This document shows positions 46,401-55,674 of a stretch of 64,000 nucleotides of DNA, one piece after another. Both the position numbers and the translations under genes were made by a program. Origin of the DNA: Macrostomum hystrix (taxonomy: Eukaryota > Platyhelminthes > Macrostomidae); contig CATNEN010000001.1 of assembly GCA_950097015.1 (NCBI GenBank), positions 27,433,001-27,497,000 of the forward strand, given 5' to 3'. The notes beneath the pieces are model-generated. The model made no database searches and had not been told where the DNA came from. It saw nothing but the letters and a program-made list of their open reading frames with translations. Every line of letters begins with the position of its first letter. Position 1 is the first letter of the stretch.

Positions 46401-49400
46401 TGTCCTATCCTATCCTGTCCTATCCTGTCCTATCCTGTCCTATCCTATCCTGTCCTATCCTGTCCTATCCTGTCCTATCCTATCCTATCCTATCCTGTCC
46501 TATCCTGTCCTATCCTGTCCTATCCTATCCTATCCTATCCTATCCTGTCCTATCCTATCCTATCCTATCCTGTCCTATCCTGTCCTATCCTGTGCTATCC
46601 TGTCCTATCCTGTCCTATCCTGTGCTATCCTGTCCTATCCTGTCCTATTCTATCCTGTCCTGTCCTATCCTGCCCTATTCCAGTTTCCCTGTTCCTGTTG
46701 GTCATACCCTGGCCAACTCTGAACAGTTCTGTCTCGTAGAAGCTTTGTCTTTCAGAGGCTCACTTGCTCTTCTAAGTTTTAAGATAATAGCGCGTTTTAT
46801 TAGAAAAATCAGTTTTTTTCTTTCGCATCGGTGGCTTATTTGACGCCTAATCAGTCACAAAGCATTCGATTTAGCACGCGCACCTGGCGCACTCTGACTG
46901 CACTTTTATTATTAGAAAGCCGCAGGGTGCCGCAGGCAAGTCGGACGCGCCCGCCATCAGCACTAAGCGCTTGTCGCAGCACAGCCCGGAGAAGTAAGCC
47001 AAGTTCCGGCGACTCATTCTCATAATTAGTGGCAGAAAGCTGCTACTTTTACTAACAGTAGTGCAGTTTGCGCATTATCTGTTGGCGAGCGTATTTATCG
47101 CGCTAATATTTAAGATTCTTTAAGCCTCGATATTCGCGTATTTAACCTGCGTTTTATAGCACATTTATAACAAATATATATATATTTATTTATTTATAGT
47201 GCGTGTGGTACTAGAGCTATTTATAAATATTTATCGTTCAGTGAAAGCATTAAAGCATTAATGCGCGTTGTTACTAACCAGGACACTAACCAAATGTGCT
47301 TTGCACATTATCTTAAATTTCAATGCTTTAAATGCCTTGTCTTCACCGCTAACAGTCACTCATTTATTACTTTTTCTCAGATTTTTCTGAGAAATCAAAG
47401 TTCTAATTTGAGAACTTAAACAATAAAATTTCCAATGATAAAAGTGAGTAAGTAAGTAAGTGAGTGAGTAAGTGAGCGAGTGAGTATGTGAGTGAGTAAG
47501 AAAGTGAGTGAGTAAGTGATTGAGTATGTGAGTAAGTGAGTGAGTGAGTAAGTATGTGAGTAAGTGAGTGAGTAAGTGAGTGACTAAGTGAGTGAGTGAG
47601 TAAGTGATTGAGTGAGTGGGTGAGCGAGTAAGTATGTGAGTAAGTGAGTGGGTGAGTAAGCGAGTAAGTAAGTGAGTGAGTTGCCCACTACTGAAACTCG
47701 CAGGCCGAAGCTGCTGCTTGAACTGGCTCGCCTGGCGGTGGACCAGAGCCAGTTTGAGCTGGCCAGCCAGTGCCTGACGGCCATCAAAGCCTGCCCGCCG
47801 CTGCCGGAGCAGCACTTTTACACCGAGGTGGAGATTCTCAACTGCTATTTCATTGTGAAGAAGCTGGGCCCGAACGAGGAGTCCTACGCCAAGCCTATTG
47901 TACAGGTGCGATGTACTGGCACGATAATACTAGGGCTGCGGGCAATGCCACTTTGGTGACACTAGACCCACAGACAGCGCATAGGCTAGGCGATTCGGCA
48001 CGTTTCCTGAGCACACACTCACCCAGATACTGTACGCAGGCACACGCTCAAACAGGTGTGTACATCTGCCCTGACTTTCTCATTGTCAGGCAGTGTACAC
48101 TCTCGCTGTCCCTTGGAGGTTCGAAATGTATAGAAAAGTGTTTAACATCGTTCCGTGCCCGCTGCGCAGCTCCGTCTCCAAGCGATCGAGCGCTGCCACG
48201 AGGCCCTGCTGAGCGCCAACCGACAGGGCCGGCCGGACACGATCCAGGCCGGCTGCGCCACCCAGTTCAACCTCATCCTGCCGCTGCTGCAGCCCAACCT
48301 GCGCAATCTGGTGCGCAAGCCGCTGGCCCTGCTGGCCCAGAGCCTGGAGACCATAGACAGTCTGCAGTTCCGCCTGCGCTGCCAGGTCCACATCGAGCTG
48401 GCGCGAATCGAGGCCGATCTAGAGCAGGTCAGATTGGCCCTCTCAATTCTAGCGTCTGATCCCCTGTCTAGTTTCTCCCTTGTCTCATCTCTCCCCTGTC
48501 TCATCTCTCCCCTGTCTCATCTCTCCCCTGTCTCATCTCTCCCTAGTCTCATCTCTCCCCTGTCTCATCTCTCCCCTGTCTCATCTCTCCCCTGTCTCAT
48601 CTCTCCCTAGTCTCATCTCTCCCCTGTCTTATCTCTCCCCTGTCTCATCTCTCCCCTATCTCATCTCTCCCCTGTCTCATCTCTCCCCTGTCTCATTTCT
48701 CCCCTGTCTAGTTTCTCCCTTGTCTCATCTCTCCCCTGTCTCATCTCTCCCCTGTCTCATCTCTCCCCTGTCTCATCTCTCCCCTGTCTCATCTCTCCCC
48801 TGTCTCATCTCTCCCTAGTCTCATTTCTCCCCTGTCTAGTTTCTCCCTTGTCTCATCTCTCCCCTGTCTCATCTCTCCCCTGTCTCATCTCTCCCCTGTC
48901 TCATCTCTCCCTAGTCTCATCTCTCCCCTGTCTCATCTCTCCCCTGTCTCATCTCTCCCTAGTCTCATCTCTCCCCTGTCTCATCTCTCCCCTGTCTCAT
49001 CTCTCCCCTGTCTCATCTCTCCCCTGTCTCATCTCTCCCTAGTCTCATCTCTCCCCTGTCTCATCTCTCCCCTGTCTCATCTCTCCCCTGTCTCATTTCT
49101 CCCCTGTCTCATCTCTCCCCTGTCTCATCTCTCCCCTGTCTCATCTCCTCCCTGTCTCATCTCTCCCCTGTCTCATCTCTCCCTAGTCTCATCTCTCCCC
49201 TGTCTTATCTCTCCCCTGTCTCATCTCTCCCCTATCTCATCTCTCCCCTGTCTCATCTCTCCCCTGTCTCATTTCTCCCCTGTCTAGTTTCTCCCTTGTC
49301 TCATCTCTCCCCTGTCTCATCTCTCCCCTGTCTCATCTCTCCCTAGTCTCATCTCTCCCCTGTCTCATCTCTCCCCTGTCTCATCTCTCCCTAGTCTCAT

Positions 49401-52400
49401 TTCTCCCCTGTCTAGTTTCTCCCTTGTCTCATCTCTCCCCTGTCTCATCTCTCCCCTGTCTCATCTCTCCCCTGTCTCATCTCTCCCTAGTCTCATCTCT
49501 CCCCTGTCTCATCTCTCCCCTGTCTCATCTCTCCCTAGTCTCATCTCTCCCCTGTCTCATCTCTCCCCTGTCTCATCTCTCCCCTGTCTCATCTCTCCCC
49601 TGTCTCATCTCTCCCTAGTCTCATCTCTCCCCTGTCTCATCTCTCCCCTGTCTCATCTCTCCCCTGTCTCATTTCTCCCCTGTCTCATCTCTCCCTAGTC
49701 TCATCTCTCCCCTGTCTCATTCCTCCCCTGTCTCATCTCTCCCCTGTCTCATTTCTCCCCTGTCTCATCTCTACCCTGTCTCATCTCTCCCCTGTCTCAT
49801 CTCTCCCCTGTCTCATCTCTCCCCTGTCTCATCTCTCCCCTGTCTCATCTCTCCCATGTCTCATTTCTCCCCTGTCTCATCTCTCCCCTGTCTCATCTCT
49901 CCCTAGTCTCATTTCTCCCCTGTCTCATTTCTCCCCTGTCTCATCTCTCCCCTGTCTCATCTCTCCCTAGTCTCATCTCTCCCCTGTCTCATCTCTCCCC
50001 TGTCTCATCTCTCCCCTGTCTCATCTCTCCCTAGTCTCATCTCTCCCCTGTCTCATCTCTCCCCTGTCTCATCTCTCCCCTGTCTCATCTCTCCCTAGTC
50101 TCATCTCTCCCCTGTCTCATTCCTCCCCTGTCTCATCTCTCCCCTGTCTCATTTCTCCCCTGTCTCATCTCTACCCTGTCTCATTTCTCCCCTGTCTCAT
50201 CTCTCCCCTGTCTCATCTCTCCCCTGTCTAATCTCTCCCCTGTCTCATCTCTACACTGTCTCTCCCCTGTCTCATTTCTACCCTGTCTCATCTCTGCCCT
50301 GTCACATCTCTCCTCTGTCTCTACCCTTTCACATCTCTACTTAGTATCTTCCTTGTCCCACTTGTGTGCCCCAACAATGTGGAGCTGCCATTTTATCAAA
50401 CTGGTAGGTCCAGCCAGCGCTGGAACACCTGCGAAAGGCGGCCAGCTTTGACGACTTCTCCGAGTACCGCGAAGGCATTGCGGCCATGCAGAAGCGGCTG
50501 CTGCTGCGCTCCGAGCTATACAAGGAGCCGGACAGCCCGGAGGACCGCGCCTGCCAGATGCTGGAGCAGGCCCAGGTTAGTCATTTTCTGAGAGATCGCC
50601 TACTTACAGTAGCCAGATATGAATATGAGATAGCGAATTCTGCCTAAATACATAAACTACCATGCACTGACATGATGCAGTGACAAAAATACATCCAATA
50701 TCCAATATCCAAACCAATAGAATCTGAGTAGGCTGCTAATGAGTGCATGCAGAGTTATACATGCTAGTACAAAGCATGAGCATCACTGATCAAGGATAGA
50801 TAATAATAATAATAATAATTGCAGGAGGGCTGCTGGCAATGACACATCATTTGGTGACACTAGACCCGCAGCCAGCGAGGAGGCAATTCTGCCCATTTCG
50901 CTGGCTCCTGAGCACACACGCACAGATACCGTACGCAGGCACACGTTCCCACAGGGGGTGTGTACATTTGCCTTCACTTTCTCATCGTCAGGCAGTGTAC
51001 ACTCTCACTGTGCCTTGGAGGTTGGCCCTTAAGGGCGTAAATTGCACGACAAGCCCCCAAGCCTTCTCTCCGCCGCTGCGCCCCAAATGAATGCGGCCTC
51101 GCCACGGAATCGAGCTCAGGGACCTTGGTACGAGAAAGGTGCAAACGCGTCAACTGCTCTGCCACCGACCCCATTAGTTGGCATGATGCTCATGGTGCAA
51201 AATCGAAATCGCAAAATCTAGAGGAAAGTGCGCAGGTAGCTTATTCCTGTTAGCAAACTACATTGACCGTCAGTCACAAGATAAATCAGCGAATACAGTT
51301 CTACTGTACTCTCAACAACACCCCGACCTACAGGCTGCCTCCGGCAAGGCCGTCGTGGTCCGCATGAGGCGCGCGCTGCTGGCGCAGGTCGGCCTGGCGC
51401 TAGCGCCGGACGCATTCGGCGCCGCCATGGAGGCTGAGGCGGCTGGCGCTGGAAGCAGCGGGCAGCCGAAGCTGGGAGACCCCACCCAGCTTCACCTGTA
51501 CGCTGGTGAGCCATCCCGCTTGTGCACCTACCTCTACAGCATTATTTCCGCTTCTAATAGTCTATGGTACACAGGCACAAGCTATCACAGGTGTGGCCTG
51601 TACAACACCACCACACATACTGCCTTAGATGTCTGATCATCAGCAATTCTCACTGCGGTTTTGGTATTGGCCTACATGGGCGTAAATTGCACGACAAGCC
51701 CCCGAGCGTTCTCTCCACGTGAATGTGGCCTCGCCGCGGAATCGAGCTCAGGGGACCTTGGAGCTACAGGCAAACGCTAGGCTACTAACCCCCCTCACTA
51801 GAATGCCCGTAACCCAAGCTGGGCCAGACGTACAGCCAGCCACAGCGAGCCATCTGAACGTTGCATACGTATGTTCAGTCCATGGACTGGGGAGACGCGA
51901 CACCCACCCTCAATTACCCTAGCTAATGCTGGTACCCATTTAACAGCTGGCTGAAATGAAGCATTGCAGAGAGAGTTAAGAATCTTGCTAAAGGACACAA
52001 ATTGTTCCGGCGTAGTCAGGAATCGAACCCCCGACCTTGAAGTCGTAAATCTGACGCTCAAACCAAAAGGCTACATCCCTCTTAATTATTTATAATATTA
52101 AGATCCCAACCGCAGATTCCCCACCACAATCGCCCTCCGCAGCCAAGGCAACCCAGTACCGGCAGTCCATCGAGAAGATCGCCGGCCATCTGAAGCGCCT
52201 CGGTGCTACCAACGATCGCGTGAGGGCTCGTCTGTGGGCCGATCTCGCCCGCACCGCCCGCAGCCAGGAGGTCTGGGACGTCTGCCGCGTGGCGTGCAGG
52301 TTCTGCCTGCTCTATGACGATGGCCGATGGAAAAACCCTCTGCCTCAGGTGGGGTGGATGCTCGACGTGGGAAAACCTTGAGCACAATCTTGAGCACAAC

Positions 52401-53241
52401 TATTATGGATTCCTCATTTCTCCTTTGGATTCCTCGTGGCAGCTCATCTCACCTTCAGGACAGCTCATCTCACCTTCAGGACAGCTCATCTCACCTTCAG
52501 GACAGCTCATCTCACCTTCAGGACAGCTCATCTCTCCTTCAGGACAGCTCATCTCACCTTCAGGACAGCTCATCTCTCCTTCAGGACAGCTCATCTCTCC
52601 TTCAGGACAGCTAATCTCACCTTCAGGACAGCTCATCTCTCCTTCAGGTCAGCTCATCTCTCCTTCAGGGCAGCTCATCTCCCCTTCAGTATAATTACAA
52701 GTAGAATGCACAAGGGTCTTGAGCAGTCATGAAGAGACTATGTAAATGTTGACCCAACCCATCGCCCGGTTCCAAAGCAGGCCAAGCCAGAGACGGACCC
52801 AAAGAAGAAGAAGAAGCAGCAGACCAGCCCGGACCCGACTCAGTCGTCACAGCAGCAGCAGCAGCAGTCGGGCAGTGGAAACGCCTCCGACGATCACGAC
52901 AGCGACGCGGAGAAGAGCAAGCGCGGCTCTGTTGACTCGCGCGGCGGCTCCGACGCTTTCCTGGACGGCGCCGGCACGATGGCTCCGGCTGCGAAGCCGA
53001 ACCTGTACGAGAAGGAACTGGTGCGCACCCTGGCGGAGATTGGCTTCATCTGCGCCGAGTCACACATTCACCTGGTCCGTTCCGAGGGCGTGCAGCTGTA
53101 CGAGCGGCCTCTGCCGCCGAAGGACACCAGGAAATTGCCGCGCGGCCACGCCAAGAAGGACCCGGAAGCTGACCCGGACTGGAACACCTACTGCGACTGG
53201 GTGACCGAAATGTCCGCCTACTGCCTGGCTTGCTTCGTTCG
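43466..53241 (+). CDS. CFAP46: CFAP46, central-pair C1d projection protein (N-terminal part only)
   Basis: Thirteen in-frame exons: 43466-43517, 44042-44166, 44245-44376, 44705-44934, 45189-45407, 45748-45867, 46916-46993, 47704-47905, 48170-48427, 50414-50575, 51334-51505, 52116-52348 and 52781-53241. They encode 814 residues plus two bases. CFAP46 (FAP46) is a very large protein of the C1d projection on the axonemal central pair, needed for ciliary beating. Diagnostic matches are SKECLRIYLSLDAPNNQFRA, TPKYHFLVFNASVVYSELVR, FLKPHFRRFLCQSLSQVV, DYEWRAELLKILLECYLDAG and PKLLLELARLAVDQSQFELA. The TPR-like helical pairs are typical. Exon 13 has a Lys run, a Gln run and an acidic Ser-rich linker, then NLYEKELVRTLAEIGFICAE. 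Human CFAP46 is about 2,700 residues, so two thirds is missing. The last exon ends at a good donor (GTGAGT), but no next exon was found before the minus-strand WSC genes. Seven introns carry satellites; three others carry SINEs. Confidence 0.9.
44448..44704 (+). repeat. 21-bp minisatellite ending at a CFAP46 3' splice site
   Basis: About 12 copies of CCATTCTATTCCCCATTCC plus AG. The real acceptor of exon 4 (TTCCCATTCCCACAG) is the final, slightly altered unit. Each unit therefore offers a pyrimidine tract followed by CAG. Confidence 0.93.
44999..45142 (+). repeat. 34-bp minisatellite in CFAP46 intron 4
   Basis: About 4 copies of a 34-bp unit (CCCTCCCTGAAGTGTGGAA plus TATTCAGGCACTTAT). TCCCTCCCTG recurs in the real acceptor tract before exon 5. 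Confidence 0.9.
45420..45660 (+). repeat. 16-bp minisatellite in CFAP46 intron 5
   Basis: About 14 copies of GTCACCTGTCACTGCT with decay towards the 3' end. It starts about 12 bases after the splice donor. Confidence 0.9.
45975..46680 (+). repeat. 5-bp binary satellite in CFAP46 intron 6
   Basis: About 140 pentamers, almost all either TATCC or TGTCC, in a non-random mixture with recurring blocks. The transcript strand is pyrimidine-rich and has no AG dinucleotide over about 700 bases. Confidence 0.97.
47440..47692 (+). repeat. GTGA/GTAA tetranucleotide array next to a CFAP46 3' splice site
   Basis: About 60 tetramers of GTGA, GTAA and variants on the transcript strand, so that GTGAGT and GTAAGT (consensus 5' splice sites) recur continuously. 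It ends 11 bases before the acceptor of exon 8 at 47703. Confidence 0.95.
47916..48127 (-). mobile_element. Truncated SINE, family A, in CFAP46 intron 8
   Basis: Matches the 3' two thirds of the copy at 50799-51180: GGTGACACTAGACCC, GTGTGTACATCTGCC, CTTTCTCATTGTCAGGCAG and TGTCCCTTGGAGGTT. It stops before the tRNA-like head, as in 5' truncation during retrotransposition. Confidence 0.78.
48465..50340 (+). repeat. 16-bp minisatellite in CFAP46 intron 9, about 110 copies
   Basis: The unit is TCTCATCTCTCCCCTG, nearly all pyrimidine on the transcript strand. Marker variants (CTTATC, CCTATCTC, CTAGTTTCTCCCTTG) recur in the same order 576 bases apart (36 units), for example at 48628 and 49204, proving block duplication. 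It fills almost the whole 1,986-bp intron. Confidence 0.97.
50799..51180 (-). mobile_element. Near full-length SINE, family A, in CFAP46 intron 10
   Basis: On the minus strand it starts with a tRNA-like head (A box GGTGGCAGAGCAG, B box GAGCTCGATTCC) near 51165-51105. It runs through the family body and ends in a TTA-rich tail at about 50800-50820. It is the best reference copy here, about 360 bases. Confidence 0.85.
51560..51800 (-). mobile_element. Decayed SINE, family A, in CFAP46 intron 11
   Basis: Shares GGGCGTAAATTGCACGACAA, GGCCTCGCCGCGGAATCGAG and other family A blocks, with an internal deletion relative to 50799-51180. Confidence 0.7.
51838..52085 (-). mobile_element. tRNA-derived SINE, family B, in CFAP46 intron 11
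   Basis: On the minus strand it begins with a tRNA-like head, TGAGCGTCAGATTTACGAC then GGTCGGGGGTTCGATTCCTG (B box), followed by AGCATTAGCTAGGGTAATTG and CAGTCCATGGACTG. It matches the plus-strand copy at 53265-53530. Confidence 0.8.
52436..52692 (+). repeat. 21-bp minisatellite in CFAP46 intron 12
   Basis: About 12 copies of CAGCTCATCTCACCTTCAGG plus A. Each unit contains TTCAG, an acceptor-like string, and lies upstream of the real acceptor at 52780. Confidence 0.93.
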
Positions 53242-53264
53242 GTGAGTCCTTAACTGACAGTTGA

Positions 53265-53530
53265 TTAGTTGTGGCCTGGCGGTTTGAGCGTCGGACTCAC
53301 GACTTCAAGGTCGGAGGTTCGATTCCTGACTCCATTGGAGCACTTAGCACTGAATTGCTTCAGTTCACCCAGCTATTAAATAAGAGCCAGCATCAGCTGA
53401 GGTAATTGAGGGTGGGAGTGGCGTCCCCCAGTCCGTGGACTGAACAGCTGTACGCAGCCTTCAGATGCACAGTGCAATAGCTGAGGCCAGATTTAGGCAG
53501 GTGCAATGAATTATCATTATTATTAATTTT
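53265..53530 (+). mobile_element. tRNA-derived SINE, family B
   Basis: Head GTGGCCTGGCGGTTTGAGCG (A-box-like) and GGTTCGATTCC (B box), then a body with AATTGAGGGTGGGAGTGGCG and CAGTCCGTGGACTG, ending in an ATTATTATT tail. It sits just after the last recognised CFAP46 exon. Confidence 0.82.
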
Positions 53531-55674
53531 TAATTAATCATGACAGTTAATATTATTTGTAGCTCTGGTTGGATAAGGTATCAAGGGAGTTGATGCACCT
53601 GATGCACCTGAAATCCTGAGCTCGAAACTTTTTAATCACTAATAGTTCGTGGAGCAAAAACGATTAACAAAACGAGCAAAAAAATTAATCCGATTTTCTA
53701 CTTTTTTAATCAAATACGAAGTGACTTTCGCTTTGTAACTAACGCGTCTTTGAGCTGAGTTGAAACTTGCTGACAATCGGATGTTTTCCAAACTTTTACA
53801 CGGGGAATTTTGAAAAAAAGCAAGTACTCTCCATCGGTCACGTAGACAAGGCTTTCTTATTCGTTGAAATTTCCATCGCAGGGATTCTAAGAAAGTGAGA
53901 AAAAATCAACCAATTGACCCTTTAAACTCTCAAAGGCCACATTTCGCTTCCATATAAGACGTTGACAGTCTATGCAGAGACAAAACCTGCCTTGAGATGC
54001 CATCTGTTGACACTCACCGAAATGCTGCGTGAAGTCTTGGCTAGTCCGTGGAATTCTCTGCACCTGGAATCATCTACAATTCCCAGGCTTTGCTAGTCAC
54101 CAGCAGGACTTGCACGCCCGGGATAGTCAGACTCACCGAAAAGTTTATCAGCTTATCAAAGCTTATCAAAGTTTACTTTCACCTGACGGATCCTGCATGT
54201 ACTGAAATGGTTGCATTGCAAGGCAGAATAAATATGAAGTATGCAGCATTCTACATGTAGCTGAGTTCAGAATGTTAGAAGTAGTATTGAACAAACTGAC
54301 TCAGATTTCGCCTAGCAAAGCACGACACTTGAAAAGTGTTCAAACAGAAAGTTTCTTTATTTCTAGGTGGAAAAATATGTATTTCGTGCTATAGGTGAGG
54401 AGTTGGACTACTGTTCCTGTTCTCCGCGTTCTCTTGCGCAGCTCTTGCGTGGTTCCGGTCCGGTTCAGGATTTTCCTATTTCTAACGCTAACGTTCTAAC
54501 GCGCTGCCTCCAAGGCACAGTGAGAGTGTACACTGCCTGACGATGAGAAAGTCAGGGCAGATGGGACCAGGCGGGACTTTAGTTGGACCCCTCGATTGCA
54601 CGATTTCTCAGCACGACACTAACCTTGCGGTCAGCCCCATAAACATAGCCGCCTGATTTCCGCCCGGTGATTCACACCGGGACTCATTCATTCCTGGCTT
54701 CGTGCTGTCTCTGTAGAGATTTTCCTGCACGCTAACGGGGGCTGAGCTTCTTTGTAGATCGCCTCACATGATGCCGGAGGCCACTTTCAGCTCGCTCCAG
54801 AGCCTCCAGACACGATTTTGATACCTAGACTTGAGTCGGTCGTGGGGACACAGCCAGTTTCCATTGAGAGGGAAATTTCACCTTCGCGTGTCATCAAAGC
54901 AGTGAAAAATGCAGGTGACACCATCATTCGCTACAAATGTTAGAATTCCTTTTTAACGGAATTCCATTGTCTGTGCGAAGACTGGTAAGACTCCGCATAC
55001 TTGTCTTTGGTCAATTGGTGCGGTCACAAAAATATGTCCAAATTCAAGCCTTCAAATTTGAATTATTTTATGCCACAACCTTAGCTTAGAAACGCAGGTA
55101 GAAGACTCATTGACGTGTATTTTGAAGCGTACAAGTGAAGCTTGTCGCTCATGTTGCTAAGTTTGACATAAACTACGAGCTATAATAAATAGCAACCAAC
55201 TTGCTAAGGTGAGCTGCCGTGTGAAAAACAGGCGTCTATTGAATTGTTGAGGATTCCAGTGAACGGATACTCGTAATTGAGGACACTCACTTAAACGGAA
55301 TGGCTTGTCCCGACTCCATGCCTGCTTCAAATATTTTTTCTTCCTATTGTAAAACTTCTCTTTGTCAAGGAATAGTTTTACCTGTTTCGTGAATTCCTAT
55401 GTTGCTTTCTGTTTCAAAAGCAGGTTCTCAGTGTCCTTATTTTCCTGTGCGCCAGTGCCGCTGAGGGGAGAGAGAGAAAGTGAGAGTTCAGTGCAGAAAA
55501 CAGTCGACTATTGTACTGGAACAAAAAACTTTGAGCTCTTGGATTTCTTTGACAGAAATTGACTCAATTTCTTAAAAAAAACTAATTGAACCATTTCAAC
55601 GTTTGTCAGTATATCGCATTAGATTAGACTATACGTAGGTGGATTAACAATAAGAACGCTAGAAATTTGTCTCC
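53531..55674. other. Spacer downstream of the last CFAP46 exon
   Basis: Single-copy DNA except for a family A SINE fragment at 54505-54572 (CTCCAAGGCACAGTGAGAGT and the adjoining body). I looked here for further CFAP46 exons on the plus strand and found none that I could support. Confidence 0.45.

Noticed and set aside
47770-48459. 229-codon plus-strand frame
   Set aside because: It crosses a SINE and two CFAP46 exons in the wrong frame; the CFAP46 frame with proper splice sites accounts for the coding sequence.
53265-53345. tRNA gene (A and B boxes present)
   Set aside because: The head continues into a body shared by other copies and ends in a simple-repeat tail, with no complete clover-leaf, so it is a SINE. 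The same applies at 40557, 51105-51165, 52020-52080 and 60640-60709.
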